From UBA5972 sp964637875 (GTDB taxonomy: Bacteria > Pseudomonadota > Alphaproteobacteria > Rhodobacterales > Rhodobacteraceae), in the NCBI GenBank assembly GCA_964637875.1, contig CAZWXK010000011.1:1-64000 (forward strand): a stretch of 64,000 nucleotides of DNA, given 5' to 3'. Shown here in pieces: positions 45,674 through 55,758 of the stretch; position 1 is the first letter of the stretch, and every line of letters begins with the position of its first letter. Made by a program: the position numbers and the translations under genes. Under the pieces are notes generated by a model, which worked only from the letters and a program-made list of their open reading frames with translations, was not told the origin of the DNA and made no database searches.

Positions 45674-45751
45674 AATTTTCCGAACCCGCAAGGGGATATT
45701 TTCATCTTCTCCACCGCGCGCGCCGCGGGACCCGGCGCAGGGCGGCCGCAA

Positions 45752-46561
45752 TCACCCCTGCGGCATGCCCCCGACGCCCCGCGTGCCCGCTGACGGAGGG
45801 TCGGCCGGCGGCCCGGCAAAGCATTGCGCAATGGCCATCCACGCAGAGGCGACCCCGCCGACCGGCCGCAGTTTCGTGTCGCCGATGTTCCTGACCTGGG
45901 TCACGACTCGGGCAAAATCGACGGCGCTTCCGCTGACCCGGTTGTCGGGCTGCGGATCGTTCCATTCCCATGTGGCGCCCGAGGGCGATGTCAACACCAC
46001 ATGGGGCGCCGGTTCGGGCACGTCCAGCCCGCGATTGGCAAAACTCCAGCCAAAGGTCGCCACCCCCAGATGGGCAATGTTGCGGATGCGGTCGGTTTCG
46101 ACCCTTTCCTTGCCGAGGATGTCGAATACCTCCTGCCCATGGGCCCAGGTTTCCATCTGGCGCGCGGTGATCGAGGAAAGCGCGCTCATGTCGGGGCCGG
46201 CCCATTTGACCCGCTGCCTGGGGTCGGCCTGTGCATAGGCATCGGCCACGGCCCGGGCGTTTTCCCGCCAGCGCGCAAACAGCGCGCGCCCGGCAAGGCC
46301 GCCCAGCCAGGGGATCTGGGCGTCGCGCAGGCTGGCGCCCTTGGCCAGCTGTGCCTGGATGGGGGCGAAAAATGCCGCGAATTCCCCTTCGCCCCGCAAT
46401 GTTTTCAGCGCGGCCACATCGAACATGTAGAGATGGCCGATCACGTCATTGATGGTCCAGTCGCGAAACTGGGTGCGGATGTCGAAATCGTCATCGCCCA
46501 GGGGATCGACAAGATCGGCAAGGGCCCGAACCTCGGCCCGGTAATCCTCGGCCTGCTGCAT
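45752..46561 (-). CDS. TIGR03084 family protein (DinB/maleylpyruvate isomerase-like)
   Basis: A 269-residue protein with an N-terminal DinB-like four-helix region of the mycothiol-dependent maleylpyruvate isomerase type (FRDWTINDVIGHLYMFD, with a typical metal His). The C-terminal half has the TIGR03084 blocks HLGVATFGWSFANRGLDVP, SGSAVDFARVVTQVRNIGDTKL and AWMAIAQCFAGPPADP. Function unknown. The start at MQQAEDY follows AGAGG; the longer frame from 46633 overlaps apparent non-coding sequence. The gene stands alone between livK and katA. Confidence 0.85.
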   Translation of the reverse strand: MQQAEDYRAEVRALADLVDPLGDDDFDIRTQFRDWTINDVIGHLYMFDVAALKTLRGEGEFAAFFAPIQAQLAKGASLRDAQIPWLGGLAGRALFARWRENARAVADAYAQADPRQRVKWAGPDMSALSSITARQMETWAHGQEVFDILGKERVETDRIRNIAHLGVATFGWSFANRGLDVPEPAPHVVLTSPSGATWEWNDPQPDNRVSGSAVDFARVVTQVRNIGDTKLRPVGGVASAWMAIAQCFAGPPADPPSAGTRGVGGMPQG

Positions 46562-46647
46562 CGTGAACCTCTGGCGGCTTGCTGACGGTGTGATGTCGCC
46601 GCCGAACCTAGCCCGCCCTGCCGGCAGGGTCAAACGGCGTCGCGCCC

Positions 46648-46668
46648 GCCCCCGGAAAGGGGCAGGCG
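46648..46668 (-). terminator. Candidate terminator hairpin after katA
   Basis: On the minus strand GCCTGCCCC, loop TTTCC, then GGGGGCGGGC: a GC-rich stem with one wobble pair, starting 16 bp past the catalase stop. No U-tract. Confidence 0.4.
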
Positions 46669-46684
46669 GATATCATCGGCGCGC

Positions 46685-48142
46685 TCAGCGGCCCAGACGC
46701 CGGGCCACGCCCGCGCCATAGGCGGGGTCGGCCTTGCGGAAATGACCGATCTGGCGATCGACGATCTCGGCCGGCACCCCCTCCATCTCGGCGGCGATGG
46801 TGTCCATCAGGCGCTCGCGCTCGTCCTCGGGCATCAGGCGGAACAGGTCGCCTGCCTGGCTGTAGTCGTCATTGCCCGCGCGGTGATCGTAGCGATCGGC
46901 AGCGCCCTCCAGCGCCAGCGGCGGTTCCTTGACCGAAGGATCCTCGACCGGGCCGCCAAAGCTGTTGGGTTCGTAATTCACCGCACCCGCGCCATTGGCA
47001 TCGAACCGCATGGCGCCGTCGCGCTGATAGTTGTGCACCGGGCAGCGCGGGGCATTCACCGGCAGGTGCTGGTGGTTGGCACCGACGCGATAGCGCTGGG
47101 CATCGCCATAGGACAGGATGCGCATCTGCAGCATCTTGTCGGGGCTGTGGCCGATGCCGGGCACCACATTGGCCGGCGTGAACGAGGCCTGTTCGACCTC
47201 GGCGAAATAGTTCTCGGGGTTGCGGTTCAGTTCCAGCGTGCCCAGCTCGATCAGCGGATAGTCGGCGTGCGGCCAGACCTTGGTCAGGTCGAAGGGGTTG
47301 AAGGGCGCGTTGCGGGCCTGTTCCTCGGTCATGATCTGGACCTTCATCTTCCAGCGGGGAAACGCGCCGTCCTCGATGGCATTGAACAGGTCGCGCTGGT
47401 GGCTTTCACGGTCGGCCCCGATGATGGCGGCGGTGTCGGCGTTGTTGCGAATGCCCTGTTCCGTCTTGAAGTGGAACTTGACCCAGACGCGCGCGCCTTC
47501 GGCATTGATCAGGCTGTAGGTGTGCGAGCCATAGCCGTTCATGTGCCGATAGCTGGCAGGCTGGCCGCGATCCGACATCAGGATGGTGACCTGATGCAGG
47601 CTTTCGGGGGAATGCGACCAGAAATCCCACTGCATGGTGGCCGAGCGCAGATTGGAGCGCGGGTCGCGTTTCTGGCTGTGGATGAAATCCATGAACTTGT
47701 AGGGATCGCGGATGAAAAACACCGGCGTGTTGTTGCCGACCAGATCCCAGTTGCCCTCGGATGTATAGAACTTGATCGCGAAACCGCGCACGTCGCGCTC
47801 GGCATCGGCCGCGCCCTTTTCCCCGGCAACGGTGGAGAAACGCAGGAACAGATCGGTTTCGGCCCCCGGCTGCAGGGCTGCGGCGCGGGTGTATTGCGAG
47901 ATGTCGCCGGTGATCGTCAGCGTCCCATAGGCGCCCGAGCCCTTGGCATGGACGACACGCTCGGGGATGCGCTCGCGGTTGAAGCTGGCATGTTTTTCGA
48001 ACAATTGCCAATCCTGCGCCAGCAGCGGGCCGCGCGGCCCGGCGGTCAGGCTGTTCTGGTTGTCAGGCACGGGCGCGCCATTGTTGGTGGTCATGACGGG
48101 ATGTCGGGTCACGGGATCTCGGGTCACGGGGCGTCGGGTCAT
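46685..48142 (-). CDS. katA: Catalase (monofunctional haem catalase)
   Basis: A 485-residue small-subunit catalase that dismutates H2O2. The distal His region is ERVVHAKGSGAYG, the Asn region is NNTPVFFIRDP, and the proximal haem Tyr lies in RILSYGDAQRYRVG. The start at 48142 is supported by AAGGAGG nine bases upstream. The first 20 codons carry a small tandem repeat (RRPVTRDPVTRHPV), reflecting repeated CGGGTCACGG in the DNA. Divergent from oxyR, a classic regulatory pairing. Confidence 0.96.
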   Translation of the reverse strand: MTRRPVTRDPVTRHPVMTTNNGAPVPDNQNSLTAGPRGPLLAQDWQLFEKHASFNRERIPERVVHAKGSGAYGTLTITGDISQYTRAAALQPGAETDLFLRFSTVAGEKGAADAERDVRGFAIKFYTSEGNWDLVGNNTPVFFIRDPYKFMDFIHSQKRDPRSNLRSATMQWDFWSHSPESLHQVTILMSDRGQPASYRHMNGYGSHTYSLINAEGARVWVKFHFKTEQGIRNNADTAAIIGADRESHQRDLFNAIEDGAFPRWKMKVQIMTEEQARNAPFNPFDLTKVWPHADYPLIELGTLELNRNPENYFAEVEQASFTPANVVPGIGHSPDKMLQMRILSYGDAQRYRVGANHQHLPVNAPRCPVHNYQRDGAMRFDANGAGAVNYEPNSFGGPVEDPSVKEPPLALEGAADRYDHRAGNDDYSQAGDLFRLMPEDERERLMDTIAAEMEGVPAEIVDRQIGHFRKADPAYGAGVARRLGR

Positions 48143-48190
48143 TTCGGTATCCTCCTTGGAATGCGATGCCTTCAACCTAGTGTGTTCTGG

Positions 48191-48228
48191 ACGATAGATA
48201 AAATATAATGTTATTATCGTAACGATAG
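48191..48228. promoter_or_regulatory. Candidate OxyR site in the katA-oxyR gap
   Basis: A perfect palindrome TATCGT-A-ACGATA (48215-48227) plus a further ACGATAG half-site at 48191, in an A/T-rich 95-bp gap between divergent starts. The ATAG/CTAT-like half-sites fit OxyR-type operators only loosely. Confidence 0.45.
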
Positions 48229-48237
48229 GAATCGCCG

Positions 48238-49176
48238 ATGAATATACGAGATCTCGAATATGTCGTTGCGGTGGCCGACGAGGGGCATTTCGGGCGCGCC
48301 GCGCGTGCCTGCAATGTCAGCCAGCCGGCGCTGTCCGGCCAGATCCGCAAGCTCGAGGATCGCCTGGGCATCACCCTGTTCGAGCGAACCAGCCGCTCGG
48401 TCAGGATCACGCCGGTCGGCGCCGCCGTGGTCGCACGCGCGCGCCGCCTGCTGGCGCTGTCCGACGAGATCGTCGCCCTGGCGCAGGATGCCCGCGATCC
48501 CCTGTCGGGCCCGTTCCGCCTGGGGATGATCGCAACCATCGGCCCCTATCTGGCGCCACTGATCCTTTCCCCGTTGCACAGGGCGATGCCGCGCCTCGAA
48601 CTGAGCCTTGTCGAAGGCCTGACCCACGACCTGGAGGCGCAGCTTGTCGAGGGCAAGCTGGACGCGATCATCCAGGCAACGCATCCGGCCCTGCCCAATC
48701 TGGTCATGCAGCCCCTTTACGGGGAATCCTTTCTTGTCGCGCTGCCGCGCCAGCATCGTCTGGCCGGCCGCGACCGGATCCGACTGGACGAGATCGCGCC
48801 CGAGGAGCTGTTGCTGCTGGCCGATGGCCACTGCCTGCGCGACCAGGTTCTCGGTGTCTGCGGGGCATCGGCGGGAAAGGCAAACACACGGGAAACCAGC
48901 CTTGAAACCCTGCTGGCGCTGGTGGCCGCGGGGGATGGTGTCACCCTGGTCCCGGCCCTCGTGCAGCCGCGCGCGGCCGACTCGGTTGTCCTGCGGCCCG
49001 AGGCCGACGCCGCCGCCGGCCGCCTTGTCTGCCTCGTCGCGCGGGACGGCTTTGCCCGGCCGCAGGTGCTCGAGGTGCTGACCGGGGTCATCCGCGATGC
49101 CGTGGAAGGGCTGGATCCGGCTTGTGCGGGGGTTGACCTGGGGCGGGGGGTTGACGCGTCCGCGGGCCGGCCGTGA
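48238..49176 (+). CDS. oxyR: Hydrogen-peroxide-sensing LysR regulator OxyR
   Basis: A 312-residue LysR-type activator. The winged-helix domain spans residues 1-60 (FGRAARACNVSQPALSGQIRKLE). The redox pair Cys199 and Cys208 lies in DGHCLRDQVLGVCG, at the same positions as in E. coli OxyR, so peroxide sensing by disulfide formation is expected. Divergent from katA, its probable target. Confidence 0.95.
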   Translation: MNIRDLEYVVAVADEGHFGRAARACNVSQPALSGQIRKLEDRLGITLFERTSRSVRITPVGAAVVARARRLLALSDEIVALAQDARDPLSGPFRLGMIATIGPYLAPLILSPLHRAMPRLELSLVEGLTHDLEAQLVEGKLDAIIQATHPALPNLVMQPLYGESFLVALPRQHRLAGRDRIRLDEIAPEELLLLADGHCLRDQVLGVCGASAGKANTRETSLETLLALVAAGDGVTLVPALVQPRAADSVVLRPEADAAAGRLVCLVARDGFARPQVLEVLTGVIRDAVEGLDPACAGVDLGRGVDASAGRP

Positions 49177-49484
49177 TCTTTCGATCTGTCGTTCATGCGG
49201 GGGCTGTCTGCCCCCGCACCCCCGAGAGTATTTGTGCAAAGAAGAAACCATGTTCTCGGGGTATGGACCGGCAAATGCTGTCAGGCGGGCGAACAAGAGC
49301 CGGGAAGGCTGTCCAGGGGGTGTGCAGCCTCGTGGAATTGCCCGGCGGGAAGCGGGTCGCGCGAGACGGGTTTCACGGCCAGGGGCACGGCCCGCGATCC
49401 GGGCAACCCTTTCCACCCCTCCCCCCTTGACCGGGGCCACACGACCCGCTTTAGCTGATGCGGCCTGTTTCAAGGGATTGACCC
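49177..49484. other. Intergenic region between oxyR and the ureidoglycine aminohydrolase gene
   Basis: 308 bp. The first part holds repeat copy (f). The remainder is GC-rich without a credible reading frame, and no clear promoter or operator is recognised before the ATG at 49485. Confidence 0.5.
49197..49246. repeat. Intergenic repeat family, copy (f)
   Basis: GCGGGGGC-TGTCT-GCCCCCGC, then ACCCCCGAGAGTATTTGTGC and AAAGAAGAA. It is the hairpin-first orientation of the family and matches the right half of the 105-bp copy at 62622-62726. Confidence 0.85.
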
Positions 49485-50308
<824 letters not shown>

Positions 50309-50312
<4 letters not shown>

Positions 50313-50773
50313 TCCTGCACCCCGAGCCGCTGAGCCCCGATGCCTTTGCCCCGTTCGGCGAGGTGATCGAGGCCGATCCTGCCACCGCGATCGAGATCAA
50401 TGACGGTTTCACCACCCGGTTTCACGCGCTGGCACGCGCGACCTCGGACGCCGAGGTGATCCTGTCGATCTTTCGCGGCAGGCCCCGGCCGTTGCGCGTC
50501 ATGATGCTGGAATGTCACCCGCTGGGCAGCCAGGCATTCATGCCGCTGGGCGGGCGCGACTGGCTGGCGGTCGTGGCCGCGCGCCCCGAACCCGCGGCCT
50601 GCCGTGCCTTTCTGTGCCATGGCGATCAGGGGCTCAATTACCGCGCGGGCACATGGCACCACCCGCTGCTGGTGCTTGGGGATGCACAGGATTTTCTGGT
50701 CATTGACCGCGCCGGCCCCGGCGACAATCTGCAAGAGGTGTTTTTCGACCAGACCGTGCAGATCGAGGTCTGA
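50309..50773 (+). CDS. allA: Ureidoglycolate lyase
   Basis: A 154-residue enzyme that splits ureidoglycolate into glyoxylate and urea. Typical blocks: LSPDAFAPFGEVIE, INDGFTTRFHALA, ECHPLGSQAFMPL, YRAGTWHHPLLVL and FFDQTVQIEV. Its ATG lies within the stop of the aminohydrolase gene. Allantoinase and allantoate amidohydrolase are not in the window. Confidence 0.94.
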
Positions 50774-50779
50774 GCGCCC

Positions 50780-51319
50780 CTATTCGCCCTCGAACGCGCA
50801 CAGCGCATGCACCTTCATGCCCAGCTTTTTCAGCCGCGCGGCCCCGCCGAGATCGGGCAGGTCGATGATGAAGGCACAGCCCGCGACCTCGGCACCCGCG
50901 CGCTCGATCAGGCGGATGCCGGCCTCGGCCGTGCCGCCGGTGGCCAGCAGGTCATCGACCAGCAGGATGCGCTCGCCGGGTTGCAGCACGTCGTCATGCA
51001 TCTCCATCACCGCCTCGCCATATTCCAGCTTGTATTCCTGCTCGATTGTGGAACCGGGCAGCTTGCCCTTCTTGCGGATCGGCACGAAGCCGACCGAAAG
51101 CTGGTGCGCAATCGCACCCCCCAGGATAAAGCCCCGCGCCTCGAGCCCGGCCACCTTGTCGATGCGCTCGCCCGCATAGGGAAACAGCAGCTGGTCGATT
51201 GCGGTGCGAAAGCCGCGGGCATCCGCAAACAGCGTGGTCACGTCGCGAAACATGATCCCCTCATGGGGGAAATCGGGAATGGTGCGGATGTAATCCTTGA
51301 CGTCGCGCGATGGGGACAT
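50780..51319 (-). CDS. apt: Adenine phosphoribosyltransferase
   Basis: A 179-residue purine salvage enzyme converting adenine and PRPP to AMP. It has DYIRTIPDFPHEGIMFRDVTTL, the GLEARGFILGGAIA block and the PRPP loop VLLVDDLLATGGTAEA. Convergent with allA, with 6 bp between stops. Adenine released by the nearby mtnP product would be a substrate. Confidence 0.97.
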   Translation of the reverse strand: MSPSRDVKDYIRTIPDFPHEGIMFRDVTTLFADARGFRTAIDQLLFPYAGERIDKVAGLEARGFILGGAIAHQLSVGFVPIRKKGKLPGSTIEQEYKLEYGEAVMEMHDDVLQPGERILLVDDLLATGGTAEAGIRLIERAGAEVAGCAFIIDLPDLGGAARLKKLGMKVHALCAFEGE

Positions 51320-51480
51320 GGCTGAACCTTGTTGTTGACCTGAATCTGTTTTCGCCCCTTGTTAGCGAATGCGCGCGCAAACGAAAACCGCATCTCGCCG
51401 GTTTTTCGATCCCTGCGACACAGGCGCATTGCGCGGCGCGGTGATCCGATACAGGATCATGCGAAAACCCGAGGATGACC

Positions 51481-52341
51481 ATGAAGAACACCCCCGAAAA
51501 CCCCGCCCCGCCCGACGCCGACGCCTGCCGCGCGGCACCGCCCGTGATCGCCTATCCCACCGCAACCCTGCCCGCGCGCCCCATGGCGTTGTTCCGCAAG
51601 GCCCGCAGGACATTGCGCCTGCTTGAAACCGTCACCGTGCCTGCGCGCGAGGCCCGCTGTTTTCACGTCCCGCAGGGGCATTTCTTTCGCATCACTGCGC
51701 CCGAGGGGCCGCAGGTGGGCGACCTCAACCTGTGGAATGCAAACGACCTGTCCGAGCGCTTCTATTCCGGCAAGACCCGCGCCCTGCACGGCACCCATCT
51801 GTCCACGGGTGACAGCCTGTGGTCGTCATTTCCCCATCTGCGCCCGATGGCGACCATCACCCACGACACGCTCGACTGGTACGGGTTTGACGATGACGGC
51901 GCCTCGGTCCATGACGTGATCGGCACCCGCTGCGATCCCTATACCAATACCCTGCTTGGCGGGGGCGAATACCACCATTGCTGCCATTCCAACCTGATCC
52001 GCGCGCTGGCCGCGCAAACCGGCATGACCGATACACAGGCCGAGGGCCATGTCCATGACGTGTTGAATGTCTTCATGTGCACGGGCTTTACCCGCGACAC
52101 CCACCAGTATTTCATGAAGGCCAGCCCCGTGCGCCCCGGCGACCATCTGGAATTCGTGGCCGAGATCGACCTCCTTGGCGCGCTGTCGGCCTGCCCCGGC
52201 GGGGATTGTTCGACCACCCATTCCAGCGACGTCGCCACCTGCCATCCCCTGGCGGTCGAGATCCATGCCCCCGAGCCCACCGCCCTGCAAGGCTGGTCGC
52301 CGCCCCCTCCCAACGGCTATTCCCGCCGCCACCGCGACTGA
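51481..52341 (+). CDS. DUF1989 / urea carboxylase-associated family protein
   Basis: A 286-residue protein of the DUF1989 family, which is often linked to urea carboxylase/allophanate pathways. Recognisable blocks are VPAREARCFHVPQGHFFRI, PQVGDLNLWN, SFPHLRPMATITHDTLDWYG, CDPYTNTLLGGGEYHHCCHSNL and VFMCTGFT. Conserved Cys and His residues suggest metal binding. Function is not established. GAGG at 51471 fits the ATG at 51481 better than the ATG at 51475. Context is ureide breakdown, which releases urea. Confidence 0.82.
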   Translation: MKNTPENPAPPDADACRAAPPVIAYPTATLPARPMALFRKARRTLRLLETVTVPAREARCFHVPQGHFFRITAPEGPQVGDLNLWNANDLSERFYSGKTRALHGTHLSTGDSLWSSFPHLRPMATITHDTLDWYGFDDDGASVHDVIGTRCDPYTNTLLGGGEYHHCCHSNLIRALAAQTGMTDTQAEGHVHDVLNVFMCTGFTRDTHQYFMKASPVRPGDHLEFVAEIDLLGALSACPGGDCSTTHSSDVATCHPLAVEIHAPEPTALQGWSPPPPNGYSRRHRD

Positions 52342-52347
52342 GGCCCC

Positions 52348-52393
52348 TTCTTCTTTGCCGAAATACGCCGGGGGTGCGGGGGCTGGCCCCCGC
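52348..52393. repeat. Intergenic repeat family, copy (g)
   Basis: TTCTTCTTTGCCGAAATACG, then CCGGGGGTGCGGGGGCTGGCCCCCGC. It starts 6 bp after the DUF1989 gene stop and 80 bp before an assembly gap. Confidence 0.85.
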
Positions 52394-52473
52394 TGGGGCT
52401 GCGGCGTGAAACCACATGCGGGCCGGGTAGGGGCGGGTGATAGCATCGCGCGGCCTGCCCGCCAACAAACAGG

Positions 52474-52573
52474 NNNNNNNNNNNNNNNNNNNNNNNNNNN
52501 NNNNNNNNNNNNNNNNNNNNNNNNNNNNNNNNNNNNNNNNNNNNNNNNNNNNNNNNNNNNNNNNNNNNNNNNN
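52474..52573. other. Assembly gap (100 N)
   Basis: Exactly 100 N, a scaffold placeholder of unknown true length. It removes the start of the DUF1810 gene. Confidence 1.
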
Positions 52574-53014
52574 CTGCAAAGATTCATCGATGCCCAGGAT
52601 CCTGTCCATGACACCGTGCTGCACGAGCTGAAAACCGGCCGCAAGCGCAGCCACTGGATGTGGTTCATCTTCCCCCAGCTGGCGGGCCTGGGCCACAGCG
52701 CGAACGCCGCCTTTTACGGCCTCTCCGGCAAGGCCGAGGCCAGCGCCTACATGGCCCATCCGGTGCTGGGGCCGCGTCTGGTCGAATGCACCCGCCTGGT
52801 GATGCGGGCGGCGGATTCCTGGCAGCAGGTCGAGGCGATCTTCGGGCGCCCGGATGACCTGAAATTCCAGTCCTGCATTACCCTGTTCTCCCGCGCGCGC
52901 CCGACCGACCCGGTCTTTGCCGAGGCACTGGATCAGATCTTTGCCGGTATCGGCTGCATGAGGACACTGGAAAAGCTGCGCATCTCGTTCATCGAAGGGC
53001 TGGACGGGGCATAG
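52574..53014 (+). CDS. DUF1810 family protein, 5' end lost in gap
   Basis: The readable 146 residues start at LQRFIDAQDPVHDTVLHEL, which is almost the beginning of the family, so only a few residues are missing in the gap. The hallmark blocks are GRKRSHWMWFIFPQLAGLG, YMAHPVLGPRLVE and KFQSCITLFS. These are small, widely distributed cytosolic proteins (about 140-150 residues) without a settled function. The stop directly abuts the mtnP stop (0 bp between). Confidence 0.85.
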   Translation: MQRFIDAQDPVHDTVLHELKTGRKRSHWMWFIFPQLAGLGHSANAAFYGLSGKAEASAYMAHPVLGPRLVECTRLVMRAADSWQQVEAIFGRPDDLKFQSCITLFSRARPTDPVFAEALDQIFAGIGCMRTLEKLRISFIEGLDGA

Positions 53015-53887
53015 TTACAAAACCCGTCCCGCCACGGCATCAAGCTGCGCGATCAGCGCGGGGTCGCGGGCGTCAGGCGCGGTGATGATGGCGTATTCCA
53101 GCGCCCGGTCACAGCCATGGGGGCATGCCTCGCGCCTCTTGCCCAGCAACTCGGGCAGGCGGCGCACCAGGCCGCGCCCTTTGTCGGCATTGCCCATCAG
53201 GGTTTCGATGATCCTTGTCACATCGACCTCGCCATGATCGGGGTGCCAGCTGTCGTAATCGGTGATCATGGCGACGGTGGCATAGCAGATTTCCGCCTCG
53301 CGCGCGAGCCTGGCCTCGGGCATCCCCGTCATCCCGATCACGTCGGCGCCCCAGACCTCGCGATACAGGCGGCTTTCGGCCAGCGTCGAAAACTGCGGCC
53401 CCTCCATCGCCAGATAGGTGCCGCCGCGATGCACGACGATGCCCTCGTCGCGCGCGGCCTCATATGCCGCGTCGCGCAGGCGCGCGCAGGTCGGATGCGC
53501 AACCGAGACATGGGCCACGCAGCCGGGGCCGAAAAAGCTGCTTTCGCGCCCCTTCGTGTTGTCGATGAACTGGTCCACGATCACGAAATCGCCCGGCGCC
53601 ATTTCATCGCGGAACGATCCGCAGGCGGAAACCGAAAACAGATCGGTCACGCCCAGGCGCTTGAGCGCGTCTATATTGGCACGATAGTTGATGGACGAGG
53701 GCGTCTGCACATGACCCCGCCCGTGGCGCGGCAGAAATGCCATCTTCACGCCACCCAGGCGCCCGGTCAGAATCTCGTCCGAGGGCTTGCCCCACGGGGT
53801 TTCGACCGCCTGCCAGCGGGCATCTTCCAGCCCCTCGATGTCGTAGATGCCCGATCCGCCGATGATGCCGATGACTGTTTCGCCCAA
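53015..53887 (-). CDS. mtnP: S-methyl-5'-thioadenosine phosphorylase (TTG start)
   Basis: A 290-residue enzyme splitting methylthioadenosine to adenine and methylthioribose-1-phosphate. Blocks: IGIIGGSGIYDIEGLED, FLPRHGRGH, YRANIDALKRLGV, TYLAMEGPQFSTLAESRLYR, GMTGMPEARLARE and MITDYDSWH. The only start compatible with the family N-terminus is TTG at 53887, eight bases after AGGAGGG. It supplies adenine to apt. Confidence 0.93.
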   Translation of the reverse strand: MGETVIGIIGGSGIYDIEGLEDARWQAVETPWGKPSDEILTGRLGGVKMAFLPRHGRGHVQTPSSINYRANIDALKRLGVTDLFSVSACGSFRDEMAPGDFVIVDQFIDNTKGRESSFFGPGCVAHVSVAHPTCARLRDAAYEAARDEGIVVHRGGTYLAMEGPQFSTLAESRLYREVWGADVIGMTGMPEARLAREAEICYATVAMITDYDSWHPDHGEVDVTRIIETLMGNADKGRGLVRRLPELLGKRREACPHGCDRALEYAIITAPDARDPALIAQLDAVAGRVL

Positions 53888-54083
53888 TTTTCCGCCCTCC
53901 TGTTATCTGCCCACAGTCTGGCAATTTCGTGGCCGGATGAAAAGCGCCGATCGCGCCCCGGCGGCCCGCGCCATGACGTCAGGGAATACCGGCCCCGCAT
54001 TTGTCGCAGTATCTTTTTGCGCACTTTGCTGCTACCGAGGCCCGGACAACACATATCAGAACACGAACCAGACGGATTTTACA

Positions 54084-55715
54084 TTGGCAAGATCGATCCT
54101 GGCGTCCTTTGCGGGGCGCCTTTCCATTTCAGAAGGGGGGGCCTTCGAGGCCTCTCTCAACCCCACCCGCATCAGAATCGAGATCCTCGCCGGCCTGACC
54201 GTCGCGCTTGCGCTGGTGCCCGAGGCCGTCGCCTTTGCCTTTGTCGCGGGGGTGCATCCGCTGGTCGGGCTGTATGCGGCCTTCATGGTCGGCCTGATCA
54301 CGGCGCTGATCGGCGGGCGTCCCGGCATGATTTCGGGTGCCACCGGCGCGCTGGCGGTGGTCATGGTGTCGCTGGTTGCGCGTCACGGGGTGGAATATCT
54401 GTTTGCCACCGTCGTGCTGATGGGGCTGTTGCAGATCATTGCCGGTGTGCTGCGGCTGGGCAAGTTCATCCGCCTTGTGCCGCATCCGGTGATGCTGGGC
54501 TTTGTCAACGGGCTGGCCATCGTCATCTTTCTGGCCCAGCTTGGCCAGTTCCAGGTGCCCGGCAGTGCCGAGGCCGCAGGCCACGGGCTGGCAGGTGGCC
54601 AGTGGCTGACCGGCTGGCCGCTGGCGCTGATGCTGGGGCTTGTGGCGCTGACCATGGCGGTGATCTGGCTGATGCCGCGCGTGACCGGCGCCATCCCCGC
54701 GCCGCTGGCCGGTATCGCGCTGGTGGCGGCGGTGGTGCTGGCGATGGGGCTGGATGTGCCGCGGGTTGGCGATCTGGCATCCATCAAGGGCGGGCTGCCC
54801 GCATTCCGCATTCCCATGGTGCCGCTGAACCTTGCAACGCTGGAAATCATCTTTCCCTATGCCTTGATCCTTGCCGCCATCGGGCTGATCGAAAGCCTGC
54901 TGACCCTGAATCTTGTGGGCGAGATCACCGGCAAGCGCGGCGGCGCCAGCCAGGAATGCGTGGCCCAGGGCGTGGCCAATACCGTGACCGGCCTGTTCGG
55001 CGGCATGGGGGGCTGCGCCATGATCGGCCAGTCCATGATCAACGTGAAATCCGGCGGTCGCACGCGGCTTTCGGGCATTGCGGCGGCGCTGTTCCTGCTG
55101 GGGTTCATCCTGTTCGGATCCGCGCTGATCGAACAGATCCCGCTTGCCGCGCTGGTCGGGGTGATGTTCATGGTGGTGATCGGTACATTTGCGTGGAATT
55201 CCCTGCGCATCCTGCGCCGCGTGCCCGTGGCCGATGCTTTCGTGATCCTGCTGGTGACGGTCGTCACCGTGGCCAGCGATCTGGCAACCGCCGTGGTCGT
55301 GGGGGTCATCGTGTCGGCGCTGGCCTATGCCTGGCAGAACGCCCGGCGCATCCATGCCAATGTCACCCTCACGCCCGAGGGCGCCAAGGTCTATCAGATC
55401 CAGGGCCCGCTGTTCTTTGGTTCGGTCGAGGGTTTTACCGAGCTGTTTTCCCCCGAGACCGACCCCCAGATGGTGATCGTCGATTTTGCCGACAGCCGGG
55501 TTGCCGACCAGTCGGCGCTGAACGCGATCGAGACCATTGCCGCGAAATACCGCGCGCTGGGCAAGAACATCCAGCTGCGCCATCTCAGCCGCGACTGTCA
55601 CCAGCTGCTCAGCCGGGCAGGGCAGCTGATGGTCGATTCGGACGACGACCCCGATTATCAGATCGCCGTCGATTACGGCGTGCGTTCCGGCGCGCTGGCC
55701 GCGGGGCATGGCTGA
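54084..55715 (+). CDS. SulP-family anion transporter with STAS domain
   Basis: A polytopic inner-membrane transporter of about 543 residues: ten or more membrane segments starting at LTVALALVPEAVAFAFVAGV, the NVKSGGRTRLSGIAAALF loop, and a C-terminal STAS domain (VYQIQGPLFFGSVEGF, VADQSALNAIETIAAKY). Homologues move sulfate, bicarbonate or other anions; the substrate is unclear. The start is uncertain: homology begins after the TTG at 54084, but ATGs at 53937 and 53973 are in frame and would add Cys-rich sequence that does not look native. It shares a 196-bp gap with the divergent mtnP. Confidence 0.85.
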   Translation: MARSILASFAGRLSISEGGAFEASLNPTRIRIEILAGLTVALALVPEAVAFAFVAGVHPLVGLYAAFMVGLITALIGGRPGMISGATGALAVVMVSLVARHGVEYLFATVVLMGLLQIIAGVLRLGKFIRLVPHPVMLGFVNGLAIVIFLAQLGQFQVPGSAEAAGHGLAGGQWLTGWPLALMLGLVALTMAVIWLMPRVTGAIPAPLAGIALVAAVVLAMGLDVPRVGDLASIKGGLPAFRIPMVPLNLATLEIIFPYALILAAIGLIESLLTLNLVGEITGKRGGASQECVAQGVANTVTGLFGGMGGCAMIGQSMINVKSGGRTRLSGIAAALFLLGFILFGSALIEQIPLAALVGVMFMVVIGTFAWNSLRILRRVPVADAFVILLVTVVTVASDLATAVVVGVIVSALAYAWQNARRIHANVTLTPEGAKVYQIQGPLFFGSVEGFTELFSPETDPQMVIVDFADSRVADQSALNAIETIAAKYRALGKNIQLRHLSRDCHQLLSRAGQLMVDSDDDPDYQIAVDYGVRSGALAAGHG

Positions 55716-55758
55716 GGGGGGGTGCCGCCTCGCCTTTGACTGTGGTCATTTTCCGGTT

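Noticed and set aside
48105..48142. CGGGTCACGG tandem units at the catalase 5' end as an operator
   Set aside because: They are inside the coding sequence and translate to RRPVTRDPVTRHP; more likely a small coding repeat.
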